A stretch of DNA of 39,226 bases, from contig JAHOYU010000042.1 in the NCBI GenBank assembly GCA_019038625.1, forward strand, positions 1-39,226. The letters run 5' to 3'. The notes under the pieces were generated by a model. The model was not told the origin of the DNA. It saw only the letters and a list, made by a program, of their open reading frames with translations, and searched no databases. This document shows positions 8,041 through 15,837 of the stretch, in pieces. The stretch comes from Candidatus Latescibacterota bacterium. Lineage in GTDB: Bacteria > Krumholzibacteriota > Krumholzibacteriia > Krumholzibacteriales > Krumholzibacteriaceae. The translations under genes and the position numbers were made by a program. Each line of letters starts with the position of its first letter. Positions within the stretch are counted from its first letter, which is position 1.

Positions 8041-9711
8041 CTATTGTTCAAGTATCTTCTCGGTAAGGGCTATGGTCTCTTCGGTATGAGAGACTACTTC
8101 GGCCCTGATCCTGTCTGCCTCGGTCTTCGTGACGGTCCTGAATTCTTTATCCTCTATGCCGGGAAGATTTATGACGACGTTGAGCCAGGCCCCTTCGGCT
8201 GCGGTCCTCGCTGTCAGGGCCGCGACGGCGGAGTCGCTCGCCGAGTTTTTGTTACCCTTTTCACAGACCGCTCTGGCCAGCTTTGCCGCATCGAGTGAAC
8301 GTTTCAACACACCCAACGGGATGAGGGTGGCTTCCTTCGTACATTCCTCTATTGCCGCGGCTCTTGCAGCCTTTTCCTCGTCGGTCTTTTTCTTCATCCT
8401 CATAGCATCCATCACACGGTTGAACGCGTCGGTGTCTTTGTCGACGTCGGTCAGGAATTCTTCCTTGAGACGCTGTGCCTCGATGCTGACCTCTTCCATG
8501 ATATCGAAGGAGTCTTCGTATCCCTTCTTGCCATGAGTGAGAGCGGCGACCATCGCCGAGAGAGCTCCGCTCAGCGCGCCGCACAGGGCGGCCACGCTTC
8601 CCCCGCCAGGAGCGGGTGAATCGGTGGAGAGGACGTCGGCGAACTCAGAGGCCTTCATCGCGACCAGGCTGTCAGCCCTGTGAAACTGATATTCTATGAT
8701 CTTTTTGTCCGCTTCGAATGGATAGAGGTCGCTGAGCCCCATGGAGAGATCGGCGATATGGACCAGTTCGGATTCAGGCACTCCTGTGAGCTTGCCCATC
8801 TTTGCCAGATAATGTTTTCCCGCCTGGACAAGAGCCTCCAGGGGGATAAGGCCTACAAGTTCGCTTCCTGTGACTCTGGCGCCCAGTTCCTGCGCTATCC
8901 GGGAGCATTCGTCGAATACGAGATGAGGGGGCGTTACATTGTAGTTCGTGAGATTGATAGAGACCTGGGCCCTTCCAAAATCGTCCATGTACCACCCGAC
9001 CGCCTTGCATTCCTTAAATATGCCGGGAGCTCTCACAGATTTGCCATTTTCATCTTTTACGACCTTGCCTGCCTCGTCGCGTGCCAGTTTGCCCTTTTCC
9101 CGGATCGTGAAGGCGATATCCCTCGCGACCTTCGTGTCGCGGGTATTGAGATTGACATTATATGCAATGAGGAATTCTCTGGCGCTGATCGCCGTTGCGC
9201 CAGCGCCCGGGTTGAACTCGGCAGGGCCGCAGTCAGGTTTCCACTCGGGATCCTTCAACTTTTCTGAAAGGGCCTCGTATTCACCGGATCGGACTGTGGC
9301 GAGGTTTTTCCATTCGGGCTTCGATGCGGCGTATTCGTAGAAGTAAACGGGTATTCCCAGTTCGCTTCCTACCCTCTCACCAAGCCTGTGTGCAAGCTCG
9401 ATACATTCGTCCATCGTTATTCCGCTTACCGGGACGAAGGGGCATACGTCGGTCGCCCCCATACGGGCGTGCGTGCCGGTATGAGTACGCATATCGATGA
9501 CCTCAGCGGCTTTTTTTATTGCCCTGAACGCCGCTTCGACGACTTCGTCGGGCGTGCCGATCATAGTGACGACTGTCCTGTTAGTGTCTTTCCCGGGGTC
9601 GACATCGAGAAGTTTTACTCCCTCGACTCCACTTATCTCGTTAGTGATTGCATCGATCTTGGCCATATCAAGGCCTTCACTGAAGTTGGGTACGCATTCG
9701 ACCAGTTTCAT
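8041..9711 (-). CDS. ftcD: Bifunctional glutamate formimidoyltransferase / formimidoyltetrahydrofolate cyclodeaminase
   Basis: The N-terminal half (residues 1 to about 300) is the formiminotransferase: it opens with KLVECVPNFSEG and carries THTGTHARMGATD, with His81 at the place of the catalytic His82 of mammalian FTCD. The C-terminal part (about 355-556) is cyclodeaminase, with SPAPGGGSVAALCGALS. The fused enzyme moves the formimino group from formiminoglutamate to tetrahydrofolate and deaminates it to 5,10-methenyl-THF, the end of one histidine degradation route. ATG 9711 is preferred because it gives the family's normal N-terminus. A GTG at 9723 would add four residues but would have the AAGGAG only 1 nt away. 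No hut genes are nearby. Confidence 0.93.
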   Translation of the reverse strand: MKLVECVPNFSEGLDMAKIDAITNEISGVEGVKLLDVDPGKDTNRTVVTMIGTPDEVVEAAFRAIKKAAEVIDMRTHTGTHARMGATDVCPFVPVSGITMDECIELAHRLGERVGSELGIPVYFYEYAASKPEWKNLATVRSGEYEALSEKLKDPEWKPDCGPAEFNPGAGATAISAREFLIAYNVNLNTRDTKVARDIAFTIREKGKLARDEAGKVVKDENGKSVRAPGIFKECKAVGWYMDDFGRAQVSINLTNYNVTPPHLVFDECSRIAQELGARVTGSELVGLIPLEALVQAGKHYLAKMGKLTGVPESELVHIADLSMGLSDLYPFEADKKIIEYQFHRADSLVAMKASEFADVLSTDSPAPGGGSVAALCGALSGALSAMVAALTHGKKGYEDSFDIMEEVSIEAQRLKEEFLTDVDKDTDAFNRVMDAMRMKKKTDEEKAARAAAIEECTKEATLIPLGVLKRSLDAAKLARAVCEKGNKNSASDSAVAALTARTAAEGAWLNVVINLPGIEDKEFRTVTKTEADRIRAEVVSHTEETIALTEKILEQ

Positions 9712-9723
9712 ATTCTCGATCAC

Positions 9724-9888
9724 GCTCCTTGTCTTATCTTCAAAAATCTTTTACTTCGGGAAGAATAATCAGAGAGGCAGGAGAGGTCAAGACACTTTGC
9801 TTTCGAGAAAAGGTTATCAGGCCCAAAGAGTAGTCAGGATTCACCAACATTCTTGTAATATACTTCCGAATCTGGCAGTATAGCTCTC
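9724..9888. promoter_or_regulatory. Divergent intergenic region between ftcD and the isomerase-like gene
   Basis: About 165 bp separate two divergent genes, so promoters for both directions are expected here. A TAATAT (-10-like) at about 9856-9861 lies roughly 30 nt before the + strand ATG at 9889, which lacks an SD. That combination would fit a short-leader or leaderless transcript. No convincing -35 box or operator is visible. Confidence 0.3.
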
Positions 9889-10656
9889 ATGGAGTATCAC
9901 CTGAGCATACCATTGAGCAGGATCGAGGAAAATATCGATTTCGTCACGGAGAACGGTTTTCAGCCGGAAGTCCGGATGACAGATGTCGATTATATGATGG
10001 GCCTCAAGACAGATGACCTGAAACGTCTTGGTGAGGTCTTCGAGCAGAACAGATTCAGGCCTTTTACTCATGGCCCGTTTTTCGGACTCGACGTGGCCGG
10101 TATAGACAGAAACATAGCGGAATATTCCATCCGCGCACTTCTTCACGGGCTTGAGATCACCAGTGGACTCGGTGGAAAAGTGATGGTCATGCATACGGGC
10201 TACCTTCCCCAGTTTTCGAGGGGTGGGCGGAGGCACTGGTTCAGGAACTGGGCGGAGAGGATGCCAGCCGTCATGGAACGTGCGAACAGCCTCGGTGTGA
10301 CTCTTGCGCTGGAAAACACATGGGACGACCGGCCGGAGGTGTTGATCCATCTGGCAGACCTTCTGCCAGGCCACTCGGTGCGGTTCTGCATCGACACGGG
10401 GCATGTGAACGCATTCTCGAGGCTTCATATATCCAGGTGGTGGAACGCGCTCGAAGGCAGGATAGCGGCCCTGCACCTGCATGACAACGACGGGATCTCC
10501 GACGATCATCTGGTGCCGGGTAGGGGGACATTCGATTTTTCCGAACTGGCGAAGTTGATGAAAGAGTCGAAGGACAGACCTCTTCTTGACCTGGAAGTGG
10601 ATATTCCGAACGCGGTTCTGGCGAGAGAGGTGCTCGATGGCATATTCAACCGGTGA
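9889..10656 (+). CDS. Sugar phosphate isomerase/epimerase-like TIM-barrel protein
   Basis: The 255-aa protein has the AP endonuclease family 2 / xylose isomerase-like TIM-barrel pattern. Visible elements are the strands MVMHTGYL and LALENTWDD with the metal-ligand Glu, FCIDTGHVNAF with Asp-x-Gly-His, LHLHDNDGISDDHLVPGRG, and a final LDLEVDI with a Glu ligand. Divalent-metal isomerase or epimerase activity on a sugar or related compound is expected; the substrate is unknown. No SD is visible before ATG 9889. The gene stands between the divergent ftcD and rmuC with no functional link. Confidence 0.8.
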   Translation: MEYHLSIPLSRIEENIDFVTENGFQPEVRMTDVDYMMGLKTDDLKRLGEVFEQNRFRPFTHGPFFGLDVAGIDRNIAEYSIRALLHGLEITSGLGGKVMVMHTGYLPQFSRGGRRHWFRNWAERMPAVMERANSLGVTLALENTWDDRPEVLIHLADLLPGHSVRFCIDTGHVNAFSRLHISRWWNALEGRIAALHLHDNDGISDDHLVPGRGTFDFSELAKLMKESKDRPLLDLEVDIPNAVLAREVLDGIFNR

Positions 10657-10718
10657 TGGCGAATGATCGTCGACAGTGATAGATCATCTCGATAAAGTCG
10701 TATTACTGAACGACAGGT

Positions 10719-10736
10719 CGCCGGCTGATGCCGGCG
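10719..10736 (+). other. Perfect 7-bp GC hairpin just before the rmuC ribosome-binding site
   Basis: CGCCGGC (10719-10725) pairs perfectly with GCCGGCG (10730-10736) around the tetraloop TGAT. It ends 4 nt before the SD GGAGG (10741-10745) of rmuC. No T tract follows, so it is unlikely to be a simple terminator. It could limit access to the TTG start or protect an mRNA end. Confidence 0.45.
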
Positions 10737-10752
10737 GGACGGAGGGATTGAC

Positions 10753-12060
10753 TTGTTTCTAACTGGCGTTTCGATAATGGTCCTGCTCATAGCGATCATC
10801 ATACTTATTGTCCATATGATTCGAAGGCTTTCCGCCGGTGGACCAGACCTGGAGAAGGGTGTCAGGGATGAATTCCGCCAGGCCCGGGAGGAAGCTCAGA
10901 GAGCGGCTAAGGACCTGCGCGAGGAAGTGTCGGGAACACAGAAAAACACTACGGAGACGATGGTCAGATCCATAGAGGCGATCGGCAAGGGCCAGAAGGA
11001 CAATCTGGAAAATATATCGAAACGGATCGAGGAGCTCACCAGATCAAACGAGGATATTCTCGGTAAGCTGCGCGGGACGATCGACGACAAGTTAAGGGAG
11101 CTGCAGGAGAGTAATGAGAAGAAACTGGAGCAGATGAGGGAGACTGTAGACGAAAAACTCCAGAAAACGCTGGAAAAAAGACTTGGTGAATCTTTCAAGC
11201 TGGTCAGTGAACGGCTGGAAGCGGTCCAGAAAGGCCTCGGTGAGATGAAGAGCCTCGCCACAGGAGTCGGAGACCTGAAAAAAGTCCTGACAAATGTCAA
11301 GGCGAGAGGGATATGGGGCGAGGTACAACTGGGCGCTCTTCTCGAACAGGTGTTGACGCCGGAGCAGTACGGAACGAATATAGCGACGAAGAAAGACTCG
11401 GCGGACAGGGTGGAGTTCGCCATCAGGCTGCCCGGACCGGATGAGGATCCTGATGAATGTGTCTGGCTGCCGATTGATGCAAAATTTCCCCAGGAAGATT
11501 ATCTGCGGCTTGTCGACGCGTCGGAGGCGGCCGATCCCGCCGCGGTGCAGCAGGCATCAGCGGCACTGGTCAGGGCAGTACACACCTCGGCGAAAGATAT
11601 CAGGGATAAATATCTGGACCCTCCGAATACGACCGACTTTGCGATCATGTTCCTTCCGACCGAGGGACTTTATGCCGAGATCCTCCGTCAGCCTGGAGAA
11701 GTCGAACGCCTTCAGAATGAATTCCGTATCGTGGTGACAGGGCCGACCACCCTGGCCGCGACTCTCAGCAGCCTCAGGATGGGGTTCCGGACCCTTGCGA
11801 TCGAGAAACGTTCCAGCGAGGTGTGGAAAGTGCTTTCGGCGGTCAAAACGGAGTTCGGTAAATTCGGGACTATACTCGATAAAGTCCAGAAACAGCTCAA
11901 TGCAGCATCGAATACTATCGAAAGCACCGGAGCCAGGACGAGGGCCATGGAGAGGAAGTTAAGAGAAGTCGAGACTCTTCCAGAAAGTGAATCGGGCGCA
12001 CTCCTTGAACTCTCTGACGGCAAACTGGATGAAGCTGAGGAGACAGCTCCCGAAGAATAG
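10753..12060 (+). CDS. rmuC: RmuC-family DNA recombination protein
   Basis: The 435-aa protein has an N-terminal membrane anchor (about residues 5-22) and a long predicted coiled coil rich in Glu/Lys/Gln (about 35-185). The RmuC domain follows, with the signatures ARGIWGEVQLGALLEQVL and LPIDAKFPQEDYLRL, then FAIMFLPTEGLYAEILRQPG. RmuC is a predicted nuclease-fold protein that limits inversions or rearrangements at short repeats. The start is TTG 10753, supported by GGAGG at 10741-10745 with a 7-nt spacer; no ATG fits. The acidic C-terminal tail carries no recognised motif. Confidence 0.93.
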   Translation: MFLTGVSIMVLLIAIIILIVHMIRRLSAGGPDLEKGVRDEFRQAREEAQRAAKDLREEVSGTQKNTTETMVRSIEAIGKGQKDNLENISKRIEELTRSNEDILGKLRGTIDDKLRELQESNEKKLEQMRETVDEKLQKTLEKRLGESFKLVSERLEAVQKGLGEMKSLATGVGDLKKVLTNVKARGIWGEVQLGALLEQVLTPEQYGTNIATKKDSADRVEFAIRLPGPDEDPDECVWLPIDAKFPQEDYLRLVDASEAADPAAVQQASAALVRAVHTSAKDIRDKYLDPPNTTDFAIMFLPTEGLYAEILRQPGEVERLQNEFRIVVTGPTTLAATLSSLRMGFRTLAIEKRSSEVWKVLSAVKTEFGKFGTILDKVQKQLNAASNTIESTGARTRAMERKLREVETLPESESGALLELSDGKLDEAEETAPEE

Positions 12061-12168
12061 GGATAGCAATAGTCGAGGATACCGACTCGATCGGTAGAAT
12101 GGACAATCCTGTCATCATCGATCAATTGGACCTGCCAGGTGAATACTCTCTCACTCTGAATATAATTA

Positions 12169-12196
12169 TTTGAATTTCACGAAAATTCTGTACAAT
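12169..12196 (+). promoter_or_regulatory. Candidate sigma-70-like promoter upstream of the STAS-like gene
   Basis: In an AT-rich patch of the 234-nt gap after rmuC, TTTGAA (12169-12174) and TACAAT (12191-12196) are separated by 16 nt. The gene starts at 12295, leaving a leader of about 90 nt that includes G-rich stretches. The call rests on box similarity only. Confidence 0.35.
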
Positions 12197-12294
12197 AGGA
12201 ACTTGCTGATAAATCAATGAACAGTTGGTGGGTCGAACCGGAGGGGGGAGTGTGTCCAGGCCGAACGGTCAGGGGATAAAAGGGGGCGCGACCT

Positions 12295-12675
12295 ATGGGA
12301 ATCAGTACGGAGATCGACAGGGAGTCCGGTCTCAGGATACATGTCGTCACAGGACGTCTGACGATGGAAGACCTCATCGGCAGTCTCGAAAAGGTCTATT
12401 CCAGGCCTGATTATGATCCGGCCATGAATGTACTATGGGATCTGAGGGATGCTGATTTCAGCGCATTCGTATCCCCTCAGATACAACAGGTGAGGGATTT
12501 CGTGACTTCGAACTGGGGTACCGAAGGAACGAGCCACGCCGCAATGGTCGTTTCCAGTGACGAGGCTTTCGGACTTATGAGGATGTACGAATTCTACCTG
12601 AAACAGAAATCGAGAAACGAAGTCCAGGTCTTTCGGGATTATGATGAGGCCCTCGACTGGATAACGAAAAAGTAG
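12295..12675 (+). CDS. Small SpoIIAA/STAS-like protein
   Basis: The 126-aa soluble protein resembles the small SpoIIAA-like or STAS-like proteins of unknown role seen in diverse bacteria. It has an N-terminal beta strand pair (LRIHVVTGRLT), a helix, the central VLWDLRDADFSAF strand, HAAMVVSSDEAFGLMRMYEF, and a C-terminal VQVFRDYDEALDWI typical of these folds. It has no DSxG phospho-acceptor motif like RsbV, so classical partner switching is unlikely. A G-rich SD-like run (AGGGGG) lies about 10 nt before the ATG. The DUF885 lipoprotein gene follows after 23 nt, so the two may be co-transcribed. Fold assignment is moderate; function is unknown. Confidence 0.6.
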   Translation: MGISTEIDRESGLRIHVVTGRLTMEDLIGSLEKVYSRPDYDPAMNVLWDLRDADFSAFVSPQIQQVRDFVTSNWGTEGTSHAAMVVSSDEAFGLMRMYEFYLKQKSRNEVQVFRDYDEALDWITKK

Positions 12676-12698
12676 CCAGCCTGAAGGAAAGGAATAAT

Positions 12699-14045
12699 AT
12701 GCTGCATTCGAGGTCGTCGGCGACTTTGGTTGGGCTGGTGATTTTGTCAATGGTTCTCGCGCTGTTAGTGTTGCCGGGATGCGCCTCGCGGGAAGGCGGG
12801 AACGAAAAAGGAAATGAGGCATCGATGAACCGGATCGCCGAAAGATATGTCAGACTGACTCTGGCGCTGGGTCAGCATGACAAGATGTATGTTGACGCGT
12901 ATTACGGCCCGGACGAATGGCAGAAAGAAGCTGAATCGGACAGCATGGGCCTCGCGGCGATCGGTTCCGAGACCGGAGAACTTCTCGCTGCCCTGAAAAA
13001 CCTGAAAGTGGATGGAGATGACGAACTGCTCAGGCTGAGACACTCATTTCTCGCAAGGCACATCGAGGCGCTTGCCACATGGGTGAAAGTAAGGGACGGG
13101 GAACGGTTCTCGTTCGATCAGGAAGCCGAAGCCCTTTACGATTCGAAGATACCGACATACGATGAAAGCTATTTTGCGGAGACCCTTGCCGAAATCGACC
13201 GGCTTCTCCCACCGGGCGAGGGAAATGTCCAGGAGAGGCTGGAGAAGTACCGTGAGGATTTCATCATTCCGAAAGACAAGGTCGCTGAAATCTTTACGAT
13301 AGTCCTCGAAGAGGCCAGGACCAGGACAAAGAAGTATATAGAGCTTCCCGAAGGAGAATCTTTCGAAGTGGAATATGTCACGGGCACTTCCTGGGGAGCT
13401 TATAACTGGTACAAGGGAAATGCCCGCAGCCTGATCCAGGTGAATACGGACCTCCCCACGTATATTGACAGCCCACTGGGCCTCGCTGCGCATGAGGGAT
13501 ATCCGGGGCATCATGTATATAACGCCCTTCTCGAGAAGAATCTTGCCAGGGAAAGGGGCTGGGTCGAGTACTCTGTCTATCCACTGTTCAGCCCTCTTTC
13601 TTTTCTTGCCGAAGGCACAGCCAATTATGGGATAGAGGTAGCTTTTCCCAGCGGTGAACGATTGGCTTATGAGCGCGATGTATTATACCCGTTAGCGGGA
13701 ATCGACCCGGAGAGAGCTGATGAGTATGCGAGGATTCAGAAGCTGGCGAAGAAGCTGTCGAGGGCAAGGATCCAATCGGCGAGGATGTATCTCGATCAGA
13801 AGTGGACGAGAGAAGAGACGATAGACTATCTCTCGAAATACTCTCTTCTTTCAAGGGCCCGAGCCGGGAAGGTGATCGACTTTTTCGATGAGTTCAGGAG
13901 TTATATCATAAATTACTATGTCGGTTATGACGTAGTTAAGGAGTATATAGAGGGGATCGAAGGAACAATGGAAGACCCGGCCCTTCAATGGAAAGAGTTT
14001 GAAAAGCTTCTCTCAACACCCCGTGTTCCATCGGGCCTGAGCTGA
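12699..14045 (+). CDS. DUF885 family lipoprotein, putative metallopeptidase
   Basis: The 448-aa protein has a signal peptide ending in the lipobox VLPGC (Cys28) and is probably attached to the membrane facing the periplasm or outside. The DUF885 zinc-type motif is HEGYPGHH (265-272), followed by FLAEGTANYGIE about 40 residues later, which would supply the third ligand Glu. DUF885 proteins are related to M32-like gluzincins and are thought to be peptidases; activity is inferred. It is shorter than many DUF885 members (about 550-600 aa) but appears complete. SD AGGAAAGGA lies 5 nt before the ATG. Confidence 0.85.
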   Translation: MLHSRSSATLVGLVILSMVLALLVLPGCASREGGNEKGNEASMNRIAERYVRLTLALGQHDKMYVDAYYGPDEWQKEAESDSMGLAAIGSETGELLAALKNLKVDGDDELLRLRHSFLARHIEALATWVKVRDGERFSFDQEAEALYDSKIPTYDESYFAETLAEIDRLLPPGEGNVQERLEKYREDFIIPKDKVAEIFTIVLEEARTRTKKYIELPEGESFEVEYVTGTSWGAYNWYKGNARSLIQVNTDLPTYIDSPLGLAAHEGYPGHHVYNALLEKNLARERGWVEYSVYPLFSPLSFLAEGTANYGIEVAFPSGERLAYERDVLYPLAGIDPERADEYARIQKLAKKLSRARIQSARMYLDQKWTREETIDYLSKYSLLSRARAGKVIDFFDEFRSYIINYYVGYDVVKEYIEGIEGTMEDPALQWKEFEKLLSTPRVPSGLS

Positions 14046-14096
14046 TTTACGGGAGTTTTTACTCATAAAATAATCCCGAAATAGTTAAAAAAGCTT

Positions 14097-14125
14097 TTAG
14101 AAATAATCATAAAAGGTGATATTAT
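14097..14125 (+). promoter_or_regulatory. Candidate promoter upstream of the MFS gene
   Basis: In a strongly AT-rich stretch, TTAGAA (14097-14102) and TATTAT (14120-14125) are 17 nt apart. Transcription would begin about 70 nt before the TTG start at 14204. The -35 match is poor, so confidence is low. Confidence 0.3.
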
Positions 14126-14153
14126 CCTCTATCTTCGGGTTTAACCGACGGAT

Positions 14154-14165
14154 ATTGTCGACAAT
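14154..14165. promoter_or_regulatory. 12-bp perfect palindrome, operator-like
   Basis: ATTGTCGACAAT is a perfect 12-bp palindrome lying between the candidate promoter and the TTG start of the MFS gene, about 28 nt downstream of the -10 box. It is the kind of site a dimeric helix-turn-helix repressor binds. The regulator is not visible in this window. Confidence 0.4.
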
Positions 14166-14203
14166 CAGTTTTTATTGTTTACGCCAACTCGGGAGGTCGC
14201 GCC

Positions 14204-15679
14204 TTGGTAGAAGCTGCCAGAAGAAAACTCAATGAGTCAGCCGGAATGCGATGGTTCGCTCTGATCCTGATCAGTACGCTCCTGTTCAGTACTTACTGGT
14301 TCCAGGACTGTCTCGGTCCACTCAAGGGCCTGATGGAGTCTGAGCTGGGACTGAACAGTGATCAGTTCGGGCGTATCGCGTCTTCGACGACCTGGGCAAA
14401 TCTTGCCCTGATGATCATCGTCGGTGGTATCGCTCTCGACAAATGGGGGATACGAAAGACCGGTACGTTATTCGGCATTCTGGCCGTGGCCGGAGCCGCT
14501 ATCGTCGCCCTGGCAGCGAAAGGTGTGTTCGGGTCCGATGAAAGATCGACTATGATCTGGATGATAGTCGGGAGGATCCTGTTTGGCACTGGACTTGAGA
14601 CCGTCTGCGTCATGGTCTCGCGGACGGTGGTGAAGTGGTTCAAGGGCTACGAACTGGCTCTCGCGATGGGTATCAACGTGGGGTTCGGCCGTCTCGGTTC
14701 TGCCGGCACGAACTTCTTCGGTGTCGAGATAGCGAACAACAGCGTGTTTACAGGTGTATCGTTCGCGGCGACGCTGATCGGCGTTTCGCTCATCTGCTTC
14801 CTTGTCTACCTGATCCTGGACGTCAAGTTCGACAAGGCGGCCGGTATCCAGGCGGGAGAAGGGGACGGAGACAAGTTCAAGTTCAAGGATCTCACCGATT
14901 TGATCACCAATCATTCGTTTATTTTTATCGCTCTTCTCTGCGTGGCGTTCTACTCGGCGGTATTTCCCTTCGTGCAGTACGCGCCTGACCTTTTAATCAA
15001 TAAGTTCGGGTTTACATCGACACTGCCTGATATGGCGGGGTGGTCGTTTGTGGAGAAGTTCAAGGCCTTCTTCCAGAACGGGCCGAAGGTGACGAGCCTC
15101 ATTCCTCTCGGGACGATACTCTTCACCCCGATCTTCGGTCGTCTGGTCGACAAGAAGGGCAAGGCCGCGACACTGATGATCATCGGTTCGCTTCTGCTCA
15201 TTTTTGCCCATCTTTCGCTTTCGGTCTTCAACAATATAATTCTTGGTTACTTTGGTCTGTTAGCTCTGGGCGTCGCTTTTTCGCTGGTACCAGCCGCGAT
15301 GTGGCCTTCGGTCGCGAAGATCGTGCCCGAGAACAGGCTGGGAACAGCCTACGCGACCATGTTTACCATTCAGAACTACGGCCTTGCCGCATTCTTCTGG
15401 GGGATCGGAAAGGTCCTGAACATGGTCAACCCCGCGATCGTCAATCAGATCAGAGATACAAGGGAAAGTCTGATAGCAAGTGGAATGAGCGGGAGTGATG
15501 TAGCTATGAGGATCGAGGAACTCAAGATTGCAGGGGAGATTCCTCCCTACAATTACACGATGCCTATTCTCATGCTCGTGGTCCTCGGCGTCATATCGAT
15601 ATTCCTTGCCTTCCAGCTCAAAAAGGCTGACAGGAGACAGGGATACGGACTGGAAATGCCTACGGGGCATGAAGGTTGA
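14204..15679 (+). CDS. Major facilitator superfamily transporter
   Basis: The 491-aa protein has about 12 predicted hydrophobic segments. Between the second and third is the MFS motif-A like sequence GGIALDKWGIRKTG, and an equivalent GRLVDKKGKAATL lies in the second half. A central cytosolic loop (about 210-235) is charged (GEGDGDKFKFKDLTD). The family is certain, but the substrate cannot be deduced; the second half has an extra segment near GWSFVEKFKAFFQNGPK. The start is TTG 14204, supported by GGGAGG at 14191-14196 with a 7-nt spacer. The gene appears monocistronic, with its own promoter region and a hairpin pair downstream. Confidence 0.9.
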   Translation: MVEAARRKLNESAGMRWFALILISTLLFSTYWFQDCLGPLKGLMESELGLNSDQFGRIASSTTWANLALMIIVGGIALDKWGIRKTGTLFGILAVAGAAIVALAAKGVFGSDERSTMIWMIVGRILFGTGLETVCVMVSRTVVKWFKGYELALAMGINVGFGRLGSAGTNFFGVEIANNSVFTGVSFAATLIGVSLICFLVYLILDVKFDKAAGIQAGEGDGDKFKFKDLTDLITNHSFIFIALLCVAFYSAVFPFVQYAPDLLINKFGFTSTLPDMAGWSFVEKFKAFFQNGPKVTSLIPLGTILFTPIFGRLVDKKGKAATLMIIGSLLLIFAHLSLSVFNNIILGYFGLLALGVAFSLVPAAMWPSVAKIVPENRLGTAYATMFTIQNYGLAAFFWGIGKVLNMVNPAIVNQIRDTRESLIASGMSGSDVAMRIEELKIAGEIPPYNYTMPILMLVVLGVISIFLAFQLKKADRRQGYGLEMPTGHEG

Positions 15680-15699
15680 TCGAGTAAATCGGATTGCTG

Positions 15700-15760
15700 C
15701 CTGTGTCTGTGTGGACACAGGATGAGATAACGGCCCGGAGAGCTTGCGCTCTTCGGGCCG
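15700..15760 (+). terminator. Two consecutive hairpins after the MFS gene
   Basis: Stem 1: CCTGTGTC (15700-15707) pairs with GACACAGG (15714-15721). Stem 2: 13 bp, 15731-15743 with 15748-15760, with CGGCCCG at its base, one G-T wobble and the tetraloop TTGC. No pure T run follows (TGGACTTTCAT), so it is an imperfect intrinsic terminator. Its position directly after the transporter and before the next gene supports a 3'-end role. Confidence 0.6.
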
Positions 15761-15837
15761 TGGACTTTCATAGTCTGTGATGCTCCAGGGGCAGAGACAA
15801 TGAGATTCGGGGAATTGTCGATCAGTGGAAAGTGGGC

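Noticed and set aside
8680-9267. 195-codon + strand frame over ftcD
   Set aside because: The - strand frame shows both enzyme domains with catalytic motifs; the antisense frame has no recognisable domain.
9841-10509. 222-codon - strand frame over the isomerase-like gene
   Set aside because: The + strand gene has a coherent TIM-barrel pattern; the antisense frame has no domain and no SD-supported start.
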